A stretch of DNA of 25,802 nt. Origin: JAFEBO01 sp036392375 (GTDB lineage Bacteria; Planctomycetota; Phycisphaerae; Phycisphaerales; UBA1924). The stretch covers positions 1 to 25,802 of the forward strand of contig DASVYC010000112.1 of assembly GCA_036392375.1 (NCBI GenBank), in the 5' to 3' direction. Below are positions 6,305-15,307 of the stretch, one piece after another. The position numbers and the translations under genes were made by a program. The stretch's first letter is position 1. Each line of letters begins with the position of its first letter. The notes beneath the pieces are model-generated. The model worked only from the letters and a program-made list of their open reading frames with translations, made no database searches and was not told where the DNA came from.

Positions 6305-7890
6305 CGCTCCCTCCCTCCACCATCCTCGCCGCCCACTCGACGCCACGAACCGAAGGAATCACCACAGAGACACAGAGACACAGAGAGAAAGTCAGGGTTA
6401 AGGCATCGCGATCCAACACGCGCTCTTCTTCTCTGCGTCTTTGTGCCTCCGTGGTGCATCTCTCTTCTCGCGCCTTCACCCTCCTCGAAGTCGTCCTCGC
6501 GACATCCATGGGCGCCATGGTCATCGTCGTCGCTCTAGCGCTCATGCAGTCCATGGAGCGGCTCGAGAAGCCTCTGGGCGTCCGCCAGCAGGAGCTCGCC
6601 GACCTGCACCGCGCTCGCCTCGTGATGCAGCGGGCGATCGCGGGGCTGGTGATGTCCGACACCCCGGCACCCGTGAACCCCAACGCCCGCCGCAACTCCA
6701 ACCAGACCACGACGGGGGACGAGGCCGCCAAGTCCGCGTTCGAGGCCGCGGAGGAACAGTTCAAATCTCGCAACCCGCGGCCGCCCGCACGCCTCTTGCT
6801 CGAGCCCGACACGAGCGCCGAGCTCCGCGCCATGCTCATCGACGTCGGCCTGCCCGCCGACGAGGCCCAGAAGTTGCAGCGGCTCGAGGTCGTGATCGAC
6901 TCACCGCCGATCGCCCCGCAGTTCCGCGCCGAGCTGGTCGACGCGATGGCCGCGAACGCGACGGCTCTGTCTGCGACCACCGCGAGCAGCGGGTCCAGCA
7001 CCTCGGGCGATGCCTCCACCACCGGCCTCAGCCGCGCCGCCGCGGCACGCTCGCAGCGGTCGGCGTCGCTGCGGGAACGCTTCGGCGCGGCATCGGCTCG
7101 GATCGAAGGCGACACGAGCACCGCCGCAAGCGGGTTGGCAGCGGGCTTGGACTCGGGCCTCTCAAGCGGCTCGGGCGACGCTTCCGCAACCTCGGGGTCC
7201 GGCCGGGGTTCACGCATGTCCGACCGGGCCGCCGCATTACTGGGCGGCGGCGACAGCGCGAAGCAGGGTGCGCTCCGCGGCTGCTTCGAGATCCGCCCCA
7301 TGCTTACCGCCGACGCCGCCCTCGCCCGCGCCGAGGGCAAGCCCGTCCTCTACGAACTCTGGTGGCGCCCCATGCCCGCCGCGGTCGAGGTGCAGCGCCG
7401 CGCCAGTTCGCCCGGCACGTCGTTGTCGTCCCAGCCGGACAACCCCGAGACTGAAGGCACGCCCAAGATCACCGACCCGCGTCAGCTCTACGCCTGGGGC
7501 GAGCCGGTGCTGCTCGCCGACAACCTCGTCAAGTGCAACTGGCAGCTCTACTCCGAGGGCCAGCGCCGCCGCGCCCATCACGCGGTGTGGGAGAAGGAAT
7601 TGCCCGCGTACGTTGAGTTCGAGATCCAGACGAAGACCGGGCTCTACGCCAACTGGATGTTCGAGATCGGCTGGACCAAGGGCCCCGAGCTCGCCGCACG
7701 CACCGGTCCCGGCGGCGGCCCAGCGAGCGGCGCGCTCAACCCCGCCGCGCTCGACCCCGAAGGCCGCGGCAACAGCACCGGTGCGCCCGGCGGCATCGAC
7801 AACTCCGGCACCGCGCCCACCGGCGTCACCCCCACCACCACCGGCTCCGGCAACGGAGTCGACACCATCGACATCCGCAAGAAGCCCTGA
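6301..7890 (+). CDS. gspJ: Minor pseudopilin, GspJ-like, with a repeat-extended leader
   Basis: A 529-residue prepilin-like protein. The type III signal is Ala58 | Phe59-TLLEVVLATSMGAMVIVVALA, with Glu63 at +5. It is therefore preceded by a 57-residue leader, where 6-25 is normal, and has Ala instead of Gly at -1. Most of the leader is encoded by an inverted repeat (6360-6456). GTG 6301 has an excellent ribosome site (AAGGAGGG, about 7 nt upstream) and overlaps the gspI stop. GTG codons at 6451 and 6454, the last bases of the repeat, would give a normal 6-7-residue leader but have no ribosome site. After the helix comes the GspJ-type LVMQRAIAGL segment, a Ser/Ala/Gly/Thr-rich low-complexity stretch (about residues 220-320), a folded part with FEIRPM and LYELWWRPMP, and a Gly/Thr-rich tail. 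It is about twice the usual GspJ length. Confidence 0.75.
   Translation: MTLPPSTILAAHSTPRTEGITTETQRHREKVRVKASRSNTRSSSLRLCASVVHLSSRAFTLLEVVLATSMGAMVIVVALALMQSMERLEKPLGVRQQELADLHRARLVMQRAIAGLVMSDTPAPVNPNARRNSNQTTTGDEAAKSAFEAAEEQFKSRNPRPPARLLLEPDTSAELRAMLIDVGLPADEAQKLQRLEVVIDSPPIAPQFRAELVDAMAANATALSATTASSGSSTSGDASTTGLSRAAAARSQRSASLRERFGAASARIEGDTSTAASGLAAGLDSGLSSGSGDASATSGSGRGSRMSDRAAALLGGGDSAKQGALRGCFEIRPMLTADAALARAEGKPVLYELWWRPMPAAVEVQRRASSPGTSLSSQPDNPETEGTPKITDPRQLYAWGEPVLLADNLVKCNWQLYSEGQRRRAHHAVWEKELPAYVEFEIQTKTGLYANWMFEIGWTKGPELAARTGPGGGPASGALNPAALDPEGRGNSTGAPGGIDNSGTAPTGVTPTTTGSGNGVDTIDIRKKP
6360..6456. repeat. Imperfect inverted-repeat element inside the gspJ leader
   Basis: The left arm (6360-6389, starting CACCACAGAGACACAGAGAC) and right arm (6426-6456, ending TGCCTCCGTGGTG) are reverse complements over roughly 30 bases with a few mismatches, around a core of about 36 bases. 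The A/C/G-only 'acacagag' arm with its mirrored partner resembles a dispersed palindromic repeat I recall from many bacterial genomes (family knowledge, not searched). It leaves the gspJ frame open. Confidence 0.85.
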
Positions 7891-7897
7891 TCCCTTC

Positions 7898-8764
7898 GTG
7901 CGCAACAGCTCTTCCATCTCCCACCTCACGCGCAGCGCCTTCGCGCTGCCCTTGGTGCTCATGGTCAGCCTGGCGCTCGCGGTGCTCATCACAGTGCTCC
8001 TCGAACGCTTCGGGGCCCAGACCCGCTCCGTCGCCGCGATCACGCGGTCCTATGAAGCCCACCACGTCGGCAGAGGCATCCATCAGCTCTTCGAGGCCTG
8101 GCTGCGGCTCACGACGTCCAACAAGATCAGCAACAAGCTCGGCGAGAATGGGCTGGCGCTGACCGCGCGATTGTCCGAAGGCCTCACGGCCAACGCCAAC
8201 GGCCCCGAGACCCTGCGCCTCTACCTCGACGACGCCCAGGGCGCGATCCTCACCGAGGTCGGCTCGCTCCCGGGCGAGGACGTCGCGCTCGCCCAGGCCA
8301 TCATCGCCGCCGCACGCGACATCGAGGGCAACGCCCCCGGCCCCGTCGCGCCCGAGGTGGCCGTCTCGCGGCGCACGCTCGGTGCCCTGGCGATCAGCAT
8401 CCGTTCCGCTTCGCCCGCGACGCTCCGTGCCGCGGTCGTCGGCGCCTGCGGCACGTCCAAGGCCGATCAACTCGTCGCCGAGCTCTTCCGCCTCCGCGAC
8501 GAGAACATCATCACCACCACCAACATCAGCGAGGTCGCGAACAAGGCCGAGCTCAACGGCGACGAGCGGGCCCGATTTCTCAAGGCCGTCACCGCCGAAC
8601 CCACGCTCTGGAACATCAACGCCGAGATCTCCACCGTGCAGGCCGTGAACCCGGGCGTGATCATCCGCTACCGCGGGCAGGCCAACATCCTCGGCAACGC
8701 CGCGTCCGGCGGCCTCACGGCGCGCAGCGTGATCCGCAACTGGATCCGTGAGGACGTGCGCTGA
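7898..8764 (+). CDS. gspK: GspK-like minor pseudopilin
   Basis: A 288-residue protein starting at GTG 7898, 8 bases after gspJ. The frame is open much further upstream (from 7010), but that part overlaps gspJ and is Pro/Ser/Arg-rich shadow sequence. The N terminus has TRSA | FALPLVLMVSLALAVLITVLLERF. The hydrophobic helix lacks Glu at +5, with Leu19 in that place; absence of Glu5 is the hallmark of GspK, which caps the pseudopilus tip. The -1 residue is again Ala. Downstream are LRAAVVGACGTSKADQLVAELF, resembling the helix-hairpin part of GspK, and a C-terminal NINAEISTVQAVNPGVIIRYRGQAN strand region. Assignment rests on position, the missing Glu5 and overall shape. The stop is only four bases from the convergent asnB stop. 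Confidence 0.72.
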   Translation: MRNSSSISHLTRSAFALPLVLMVSLALAVLITVLLERFGAQTRSVAAITRSYEAHHVGRGIHQLFEAWLRLTTSNKISNKLGENGLALTARLSEGLTANANGPETLRLYLDDAQGAILTEVGSLPGEDVALAQAIIAAARDIEGNAPGPVAPEVAVSRRTLGALAISIRSASPATLRAAVVGACGTSKADQLVAELFRLRDENIITTTNISEVANKAELNGDERARFLKAVTAEPTLWNINAEISTVQAVNPGVIIRYRGQANILGNAASGGLTARSVIRNWIREDVR

Positions 8765-8768
8765 GGCC

Positions 8769-10724
8769 CTACAGCCCGCGCCCGCTCACCACCCGACGCA
8801 TCCAGATCTCCAGCACGACAGCCTTGAAGACCAGCGGCATGATCTCGCCCGGGCGCACGCCCTCGAGCACCAGCTTCTCCGCCGCCTCGGGGCGGAGGAT
8901 TCCCTTCTCGACCAGCACACCCTCTGGCAAAAGCGGCCCGAACTTCGCCGTGAGAGCCTGCACCCACGTCTGCGTGGGCGGCGAGAACCCGCGCTTGGGC
9001 CTTGTCAAGACCCACGGCGGGAGCAGATCCTCCATCACCTGCCGCAGCCAGTGCTTGGGCGGCAGATGATCGTCGCGCTGTGTCTTGCGCAGGCCGATCA
9101 CCGTCTCCGCGAGCCTGTAGTCCGACAACGGCAGCCGCGCCTCGACCGAGCTCGCCATCGTCAACCGATCGCCCTGCGCAAAGCCGTTCTCGCGCAGGTA
9201 GATGTCGATGATCTGCTGCGTCGCCGCCAGGTCCGCCCGCGGAGGATCGCTCTCGTACGTGAACCACCGATGCGGCGGCGTTTCTCGCGTCGCTTGCAGG
9301 AATGCGTCGGTGAACAGCCACTGCCGCGACCCCGCGACGCGCGAAAAGTCCGGCGTGATGTCGTAGAAGACGCACTGGCCCGCCGGACTGCGCAGATCGC
9401 GCCGGATCGTCGGCCATGCCTGCGACAGGCCTCCGAGCGAGCGAGCCCAGGGACGCCTGCCGCCCATCTGTGCGACGGACTTGAAGGGCGAATAGGACAA
9501 GAAGCCCTTTGCCCGCGACGCGCGGAACCGCCGCTTGCGTTCGGTCTCCTTCACCGCGTCGCGCACCCACGGGTAGCCCCAGAAGAGCTCGTCGCCGCCG
9601 TGACCGAGGAGCAGCACCGGCACGCCGGCCTGACGCGACGCCCGGGCGACTGCGAAGTACCCCTGGCCCGAGATGTCCGCGATCGGATCGTCGCGGGCGA
9701 TCACCATGTCCACGAACTGATCGAGCATCTCCCGCTCGTCGATCTCGACGGCGTGGAAGGGGATGCCGAGGTGATCGGCGAGCGCCTTGGCGTCGGCTCG
9801 TTCATCGCACTCGGGCCGCCCCTTGTAGCCGACGGTGAAGGCGTGAATCTCGCCCTTGCCGGTCTCTTTGGCCGCCCGTGCCGCGAGCAGCGCAATCAGG
9901 CTGGAATCCAGTCCGCTGCTGAGTGCGACACCGACGGGCACATCGGAGCGGATGATGAGTCGCGACACCTCGTCGAGCTGCTGTTCGATCAACTGCCGCG
10001 GATCACCTTCGAGCGCTGGGGCATCGAGCAAGTTCCAATAGCTGCGTTCGGTCGAGCGAACTTTGCCGGCCTCTTCGCGTTCGAGCACCAGCAGGTGCCC
10101 GGCAGGCAGCTTGCGAACGTGTTTCAGCGGCGTCAGCGGCTCGACCGGGTACGCAAAGTGGAAGTAATCGCTGATCGCCGCAGCGTCCAGCTCGGGCGGG
10201 ATCCCGCCGCTGGACGACGCCCCGACCAGCAGCGTCCGCAGCTCCGACGCGAAGACCACCACACCATCGGCTTCGTACACGTACAGCGGCTTCTCGCCCA
10301 GGCGATCGCGGAACACGACGAGCCGCTGGCGTTTCGCGTCCCAGAGCGCCCCCGCGTACATGCCGCGGAGGTGATGGACGAAGTCGTCGCCGTGGTCCTC
10401 GTAGAGGTGCGTCAGCGTCTCGAGATCGCTGCCGGTGCGGAAGGTATGACCCCGGGCTTCCAGATCTGCCCGCAGCTCGACGAAGTTGTACACCTCACCA
10501 TTGCAGACGAGCGCAACCGACTTGTCCTCGTTGTACAGAGGCTGCTGCCCGCCGGCCAGATCGATGATGCTCAGCCGCACCATGCCCATCGTCACCGGGC
10601 CGTCGGCGAAGGTTCCCTGGCCGTTGGGTCCGCGGTGGGCCATGCAGCGCAGCATGTCGGACAGGGAAGCCCGATCCGCCTCGCCCGCGCCCGATGCCCG
10701 AAAGATGCCCGCGATCCCGCACAT
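8769..10724 (-). CDS. asnB: Asparagine synthase (glutamine-hydrolysing)
   Basis: Converts aspartate, glutamine and ATP to asparagine and glutamate. The 651-residue cytoplasmic enzyme starts MCGIAGIF, so Cys2 is the N-terminal nucleophile of the class II glutaminase domain after Met removal. Glutaminase motifs MAHRGPNGQG (28-37), NGEVYNF (75-81) and TGSDLETL (97-104) follow. The synthetase domain has the PP-loop SSGLDSS (269-275) that binds ATP. The length fits the AsnB type common in bacteria, including copies in glycan clusters, where the acceptor may be a sugar acid instead of aspartate. Here the neighbour is serA, 46 bases upstream on the same strand, which favours amino-acid metabolism. 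A TACGCT hexamer lies 7 nt before ATG 10724, with no Shine-Dalgarno. Confidence 0.92.
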   Translation of the reverse strand: MCGIAGIFRASGAGEADRASLSDMLRCMAHRGPNGQGTFADGPVTMGMVRLSIIDLAGGQQPLYNEDKSVALVCNGEVYNFVELRADLEARGHTFRTGSDLETLTHLYEDHGDDFVHHLRGMYAGALWDAKRQRLVVFRDRLGEKPLYVYEADGVVVFASELRTLLVGASSSGGIPPELDAAAISDYFHFAYPVEPLTPLKHVRKLPAGHLLVLEREEAGKVRSTERSYWNLLDAPALEGDPRQLIEQQLDEVSRLIIRSDVPVGVALSSGLDSSLIALLAARAAKETGKGEIHAFTVGYKGRPECDERADAKALADHLGIPFHAVEIDEREMLDQFVDMVIARDDPIADISGQGYFAVARASRQAGVPVLLLGHGGDELFWGYPWVRDAVKETERKRRFRASRAKGFLSYSPFKSVAQMGGRRPWARSLGGLSQAWPTIRRDLRSPAGQCVFYDITPDFSRVAGSRQWLFTDAFLQATRETPPHRWFTYESDPPRADLAATQQIIDIYLRENGFAQGDRLTMASSVEARLPLSDYRLAETVIGLRKTQRDDHLPPKHWLRQVMEDLLPPWVLTRPKRGFSPPTQTWVQALTAKFGPLLPEGVLVEKGILRPEAAEKLVLEGVRPGEIMPLVFKAVVLEIWMRRVVSGRGL

Positions 10725-10731
10725 GGAGACG

Positions 10732-10737
10732 AGCGTA
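10732..10737 (-). promoter_or_regulatory. Candidate -10 element of a leaderless promoter before asnB
   Basis: On the minus strand this reads TACGCT, ending 7 nt before ATG 10724. It lies between the serA 3' hairpin and asnB, so asnB may be transcribed separately from serA. No Shine-Dalgarno is present. Confidence 0.4.
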
Positions 10738-10742
10738 CGCGC

Positions 10743-10765
10743 GGCGGGGCCTGGAAGGCCCCGCC
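10743..10765. repeat. Hairpin repeat copy 1 (9-bp stem) after serA
   Basis: GGCGGGGCC and GGCCCCGCC form a perfect 9-bp stem around TGGAA. On the serA (minus) strand it begins 5 bases after the stop, with loop TTCCA. The sequence is the exact reverse complement of the hairpin at 17597-17619. It is terminator-like in position but has no T-tract. Confidence 0.9.
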
Positions 10766-10770
10766 CCCGG

Positions 10771-12018
10771 CTACCACAGCAGCCGCACGCGGATCGTCTC
10801 GGGGATCTCGCTCAGCTTCTTGTGGATCGCCACACCGTCGGTCGGATCGACGTCGAGAACGACGTAACCGATCTCCTCGTTCGTCCGCAGGTACTCCGCG
10901 GAGATGTTCGCGTTCATCCCCGCGATCAGGGCGTGCATCTTGCTGAGCACGCCGGGCACGTTCTTATGGAAGTGCAGGATCCGGTGCGGCCGCTTGGCCT
11001 TCTCGGTCGCGGACGCCTGCTCGGGCAGATCAACCTCCGGCACGTTCACCGCGCCGCTTGTGCTGCCCACGTTGATGAACTTGATCAGCTTGTCGCACAC
11101 GTCCTCGGCGATCGAGGCCTGGGCCTCTTCGGTGCTGCCGCCGACGTGGGGCGTGAGCAGCACGTTCGCCAGCCCCTGCAGCGGGCTCTCGAACCGATCA
11201 CCCTTGCCCGCCGGCTCATCAGGGAAGACATCGAGAGCCGCACCCGCAAGCTGGCCGCTCTTGAGCGCCGCCGCTAGAGCGTTCACGTCGACCACGCTGC
11301 CGCGGGCGTTGTTGATGAGGTACGAGCCCTTCTTCATGCGGGCGATCTCGGCCTTGCCCAGCATGTTCTTGGTGGCGTTCGTCGCGGGGACGTGCAGCGT
11401 CACCACGTCGCTGACCTCGAGCAGTTCCTTGAGCGAGCGCACGGCCCGGGCGTTGCCCAGCGCCATCTTGGGAATGATGTCGAAGAACACGACCCGCATA
11501 CCCATCGCCTCGGCCAGCACGCTCACCTGACTGCCGATGTGCCCGTAGCCGACGATGCCGATGGTGCGGCCGCGGACCTCGTGCGAGCCCGCGGCGGACT
11601 TGTCCCACTCGCCCTTGTGCATCTGCAGCGTCTTGTCGCCCAGGCACCGATGCAGCGCGATGGTCTCGGCGATCGTCAGCTCGGCGACGCTGCGGGTGTT
11701 GCTGAAAGGGGAATTGAAGACCGCCACGCCCCGTTCACACGCGGACTTGAGGGCGACCTGGTTGGTCCCGATGCAGAAGCACCCGACCGTCAGCAGCTTG
11801 GGGGCCGCGGCGAGGATCGACGGCGTCACTTCGCTCTTGCTGCGTATCCCGAGCACATGCGCGTCCTTGACCAGTGACGCGAGCTTCTTCTCGTCGGGCG
11901 CCCCGGCCATGGTCTGGACGTTGAAACCCTCGGCCCCGAGCATCTCCACCGCGCGGGGGTGGATCGACTCGACGAGCACGACGTTGATCTTGTTCTTGGG
12001 AAAGGAAGTCTTGGCCAT
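10771..12018 (-). CDS. serA: D-3-phosphoglycerate dehydrogenase with C-terminal ACT domain
   Basis: First enzyme of serine synthesis: oxidises 3-phosphoglycerate to 3-phosphohydroxypyruvate with NAD+. The 415 residues match the E. coli-type SerA (about 410), not the longer type with an extra inserted domain. The substrate-binding part has the GIRSKSEVT and VGCFCIGTNQV loops (57-65, 78-88). The Rossmann loop is GIVGYGHIGSQV (154-165). The catalytic triad is Arg239 (NNARGSVVD), Glu268 (FPDEPAG) and His291 (TPHVGGST). The ACT domain (about 344-415, HRILHFHKNVPGVLSKMH) suggests feedback inhibition by serine. It is divergent from the mannosidase gene across 94 bases. No Shine-Dalgarno is seen; an AACAAT hexamer ends 8 nt before the ATG, weaker than the TAnnnT seen elsewhere. 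Confidence 0.94.
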   Translation of the reverse strand: MAKTSFPKNKINVVLVESIHPRAVEMLGAEGFNVQTMAGAPDEKKLASLVKDAHVLGIRSKSEVTPSILAAAPKLLTVGCFCIGTNQVALKSACERGVAVFNSPFSNTRSVAELTIAETIALHRCLGDKTLQMHKGEWDKSAAGSHEVRGRTIGIVGYGHIGSQVSVLAEAMGMRVVFFDIIPKMALGNARAVRSLKELLEVSDVVTLHVPATNATKNMLGKAEIARMKKGSYLINNARGSVVDVNALAAALKSGQLAGAALDVFPDEPAGKGDRFESPLQGLANVLLTPHVGGSTEEAQASIAEDVCDKLIKFINVGSTSGAVNVPEVDLPEQASATEKAKRPHRILHFHKNVPGVLSKMHALIAGMNANISAEYLRTNEEIGYVVLDVDPTDGVAIHKKLSEIPETIRVRLLW

Positions 12019-12098
12019 GGAAGCGGATTGTTGGGGGTGGAGGCCTGCAGAGTCGGCATTTTCGCGGAGCGACTCAAGGCCAACTCAGGAGCGATCCC

Positions 12099-12104
12099 TA
12101 CCGT
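12099..12104 (+). promoter_or_regulatory. Candidate -10 element of a leaderless promoter before the mannosidase gene
   Basis: TACCGT ends 8 nt before ATG 12113, with no ribosome site between. It lies in the 94-base divergent region shared with serA. Confidence 0.4.
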
Positions 12105-12112
12105 TTTGTCCC

Positions 12113-15100
12113 ATGAAGGAACTGGAAATCCAGCTCAAGCGCTTCGCCGTGGTCCTGCGCGATGTCGTCGAGCCGCTGGTCTATCCCGCCGCGGCACCGC
12201 TCGAGGCCCACGCCGCCGTCTTCGCGGACATCAAGGCCACGCCGCCCACGCCCGAGGAATCGCTCAAGCTCTCTTTCAGCTCTGTCAAGCCCGGCTGGCG
12301 CTGGGGACCCAAGTGGGCCACGGCCTGGTTCAAGGTGAAGGGCAACGTTCCCAAGGACTTCGCCAGTAAGCGCGTTGTCCTGCGCTTCAGCACCGCCACC
12401 GAAGCACTCGTCTGGCGCAAAGACAAGGCTGGCTGGTCCCCGATCCACGGCCTCGACGTCAATCGCGACGCCCTCCGCCTCTTCGACAAGGCCAAGGGTG
12501 GCGAAGCCATCGACGAACTCATCGAAGCCGCCTGCAACCATCCCTTCGGCGTCACCGGGTTCGAATGGGACGATCCCGAAGTCCATGCCCGCTGGAACTC
12601 CACCGAACCCGGCCGCTTTGATCGCTGCGAAGTCGCGGTTCTCGACGACGAGGCGTGGATGCTTCGCCAGCGCTTCGCCTTTGCGCTTGGCCTGCTCAAG
12701 GAACTCCCGCTCGATTCCACCCGTGCCGGCGACTTGATCGCCGCGCTCGCTCGCGCCAGCAACGCGCTCGCAACCTCGCACAACATTGCCGCCGCCTCCG
12801 CGATCCTCGCCGAGGTCCTCGCGCACCCCGCCGCAGGAAGCGCAACGCGGTGCACCGCCGTCGGCCACGCCCATCTCGACACCGCCTGGCTCTGGCCCAT
12901 CCGCGAGACCAAGCGCAAGTGCCTCCGCACCTTCAGCAACCAGCTCGCGCTGATGGACCGCTTCCCCGACTACCGCTTCCTCTGCTCCCAGGCCCAGCAG
13001 TACGCTTGGGTCGAGCAGCAGGCGCCCGCGCTGTTCGAGCAGGTGAAGAAACGCGTCAAGGACGGCCGCTGGGAGCCCAACGGCGGCATGTGGATCGAGC
13101 CCGACGTCAACTGCATCTCGGGTGAATCGCTCGTCCGCCAGATCCACCACGGCGTCGGCTATTGGTCCAGCCGCTTCGGCGCCGCCGCGACCCAGTCCTT
13201 CCTCTTCCTGCCCGACACCTTCGGTTTCGGCGCCAGCCTGCCGCAGATCATGAAGCTCAGCGGGCTCGACACCTTCATCACCAACAAGCTCCACTGGAAC
13301 GCGATCAACACCTTCCCGCACACCACCTTCCGCTGGCGCGGCATCGACGGCACCGAGGTCCTCGCCCACAACACCCCCGGCATGGACTACAACGCCGTCA
13401 ACACGCCCAAGGAACTCCGCCGCGGCGAAGCGACGCACAAGGACAAGCACATCACGATCCCGGCGAAGAAGAGCGACGCCACCAAGACCGACACCGCCCG
13501 CTGGCTCCAGCCCTTCGGCTACGGCGACGGCGGCGGCGGCGCCACCGACTGGAGCATCCAGTTCGCGCACTTCGCCTCCAACTGCGACGGCCTGCCCCGC
13601 GTGACTCTTGGTCGTGCGGACGACTTCTGCAAAGCCCTCCATGCCGACCGCGACAAGCTCCGCTCCGTTGGCGAGGACTTCCCGCTCATCGACGGCGAGC
13701 TCTACCTTGAGCTTCACCGCGCCACGCTCACCACTCAATCGTGGAACAAGCGTCTCAACCGCGAGTGCGAGGAATCGCTGCGCACCGTCGAGTGGCTCGC
13801 CTTCGCCGCGCCGCACACCGAGAACAAGTCGGACTCGGGCGTCGCCGACAAGGCCGCCGCCAAGCTCGACGAACTCTGGAAGCTTGTCCTCCTCAACCAG
13901 TTCCACGACATCTTGCCCGGCTCCTCGATCGCCTGGGTCTACGAGGACTCCCGCCGCGACTACGCCCATGTGCAGCGCGTCTGCGAGCAACTGACCAAGA
14001 AGGCCACCAACGCCTGGATCGCCCCGCTCGACACCAAGGGCGCGTCGCGCCCGCTCGCGGTCTTCAACCCCACCAGCCACACACAAAGCGCCGTTCTCGA
14101 CGCCATCAACGAGCAGGGTGAGCTCGAGCCCGTGTACTGCAAGAACGTCCCTGCGCTCGGCGTCAAGGTCATCGACCGCGCCAAGCCCGACGGCGTGGTA
14201 CCCGTTTCCGTCAAGGGCAAGGACCTGAGCGCAAAAGAAAAGGGCGTCATCACGCTCTCCAACGGCGTCATCACCGCCTCCATCGACGCCCGCGGCATCG
14301 TCACCCATCTCGCCCGCGTCGGCTCCAGCGCCGCCTTCGATCACGCCGCCGACCCGCGCGTCGCCCTCAACGAGCTCCGTCTCTTCGACGACCGCCCGGT
14401 CATGTGGGACGCCTGGGACATTGATCACTACTACGAAGAGTCGGCCCGCGTCGCTAGCGTGCCCGCCGCCCTGAAGATCGTCGAGTCGTCGTCCCTGCGC
14501 GTCGTGCTCGAACGCACGCAGAAGCTCGGCAAAGCCAGCAGCATCACGCAGCACTTCATCCTCAGCGCTGGGGCTTCCCGCCTCGATATCCAAAGCCGCG
14601 TTTCGTGGAAGGAGGATCACACCCTCCTCCGCGCCGCCTTCTCCACCGGCATCGCCGCCGCCCACTGCACCACCAGCTGCCACTTCGGCCATCTCACCCG
14701 TCCCACCACCCGCAACAACACCCACGAGCGAGCCCGATTCGAGTTCCCCGCCCAAGGATGGCTCGACCTCTCCGAGCGCTCCCGCGGCATCGCGCTCGTC
14801 ACCAAGGCCAAGTTCGGTCACTCCTGCCACGACGGCGTCATCGGCCTCTCGCTGCTCCGCGCGCCGACGCACCCCGACCCCACCGCCGACCGCGGCGATC
14901 ACGAGTTCACCTACGCCCTCGTCCCGCACGAGGGCGACTGGCGTGCCGCTGGCATCACCCGCGAGGCCGAGTCGCTCAACGCACCGATGTTCTCCGAAGC
15001 GCTCAACGCCGAGGAGAAGGGCCAGTGCCGCGAGTGGTCGCCGTGCACGGTCACGACCGAAGGCTGCGACGTCCATGTAACGGCCGTCAATCGTTCGCTC

Positions 15101-15307
15101 GACCGCAAACGCCTCATCATCCGCCTGCACGAGTCCCACAACTGCCGCGGCACCGTCCGCATCACGTGGAACCTGCCCGTGAAGTCGGTGGCCGCCGTCG
15201 ATCTGCTCGAACGACCGCTCGACGAGGTACACGTTTCCCATACCGGCGACACCACCACCATCGCCGTGCGGCCGTTCCAGATCATCACGCTCGCCGTAAC
15301 GCCGTAA
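12113..15307 (+). CDS. Alpha-mannosidase, glycoside hydrolase family 38
   Basis: A large (1064-residue) retaining, zinc-dependent glycosidase that removes alpha-linked mannose. Catalytic-domain signatures: GHAHLDTAWLWP (251-262), where His254 and Asp256 match the zinc ligands of the family; LPDTFGFGASLPQI, with Asp368 at the nucleophile position; and NQFHDILPGSSI (595-606), with His598 as a further metal ligand. The N-terminal 250 residues form the beta-rich domain typical of long bacterial and eukaryotic GH38 enzymes, and the C-terminal half is the large beta-sandwich region. No signal peptide is seen at ATG 12113, so it is probably cytoplasmic and acts on imported oligosaccharides. The upstream extension of the frame (from 11555) is antisense to serA and not coding. 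No transporter or regulator for mannosides adjoins it. Confidence 0.93.
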   Translation: MKELEIQLKRFAVVLRDVVEPLVYPAAAPLEAHAAVFADIKATPPTPEESLKLSFSSVKPGWRWGPKWATAWFKVKGNVPKDFASKRVVLRFSTATEALVWRKDKAGWSPIHGLDVNRDALRLFDKAKGGEAIDELIEAACNHPFGVTGFEWDDPEVHARWNSTEPGRFDRCEVAVLDDEAWMLRQRFAFALGLLKELPLDSTRAGDLIAALARASNALATSHNIAAASAILAEVLAHPAAGSATRCTAVGHAHLDTAWLWPIRETKRKCLRTFSNQLALMDRFPDYRFLCSQAQQYAWVEQQAPALFEQVKKRVKDGRWEPNGGMWIEPDVNCISGESLVRQIHHGVGYWSSRFGAAATQSFLFLPDTFGFGASLPQIMKLSGLDTFITNKLHWNAINTFPHTTFRWRGIDGTEVLAHNTPGMDYNAVNTPKELRRGEATHKDKHITIPAKKSDATKTDTARWLQPFGYGDGGGGATDWSIQFAHFASNCDGLPRVTLGRADDFCKALHADRDKLRSVGEDFPLIDGELYLELHRATLTTQSWNKRLNRECEESLRTVEWLAFAAPHTENKSDSGVADKAAAKLDELWKLVLLNQFHDILPGSSIAWVYEDSRRDYAHVQRVCEQLTKKATNAWIAPLDTKGASRPLAVFNPTSHTQSAVLDAINEQGELEPVYCKNVPALGVKVIDRAKPDGVVPVSVKGKDLSAKEKGVITLSNGVITASIDARGIVTHLARVGSSAAFDHAADPRVALNELRLFDDRPVMWDAWDIDHYYEESARVASVPAALKIVESSSLRVVLERTQKLGKASSITQHFILSAGASRLDIQSRVSWKEDHTLLRAAFSTGIAAAHCTTSCHFGHLTRPTTRNNTHERARFEFPAQGWLDLSERSRGIALVTKAKFGHSCHDGVIGLSLLRAPTHPDPTADRGDHEFTYALVPHEGDWRAAGITREAESLNAPMFSEALNAEEKGQCREWSPCTVTTEGCDVHVTAVNRSLDRKRLIIRLHESHNCRGTVRITWNLPVKSVAAVDLLERPLDEVHVSHTGDTTTIAVRPFQIITLAVTP

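Noticed and set aside
6301..6480. Frameshift or pseudogene at the start of gspJ
   Set aside because: The frame is continuous from a start with a strong ribosome site through the prepilin helix; the oddity is explained by the in-frame inverted repeat.
8748..10946. A 732-residue plus-strand frame opposite asnB
   Set aside because: Arg/Pro/His-rich shadow of asnB, with no recognisable motifs. The minus-strand gene has complete catalytic signatures.
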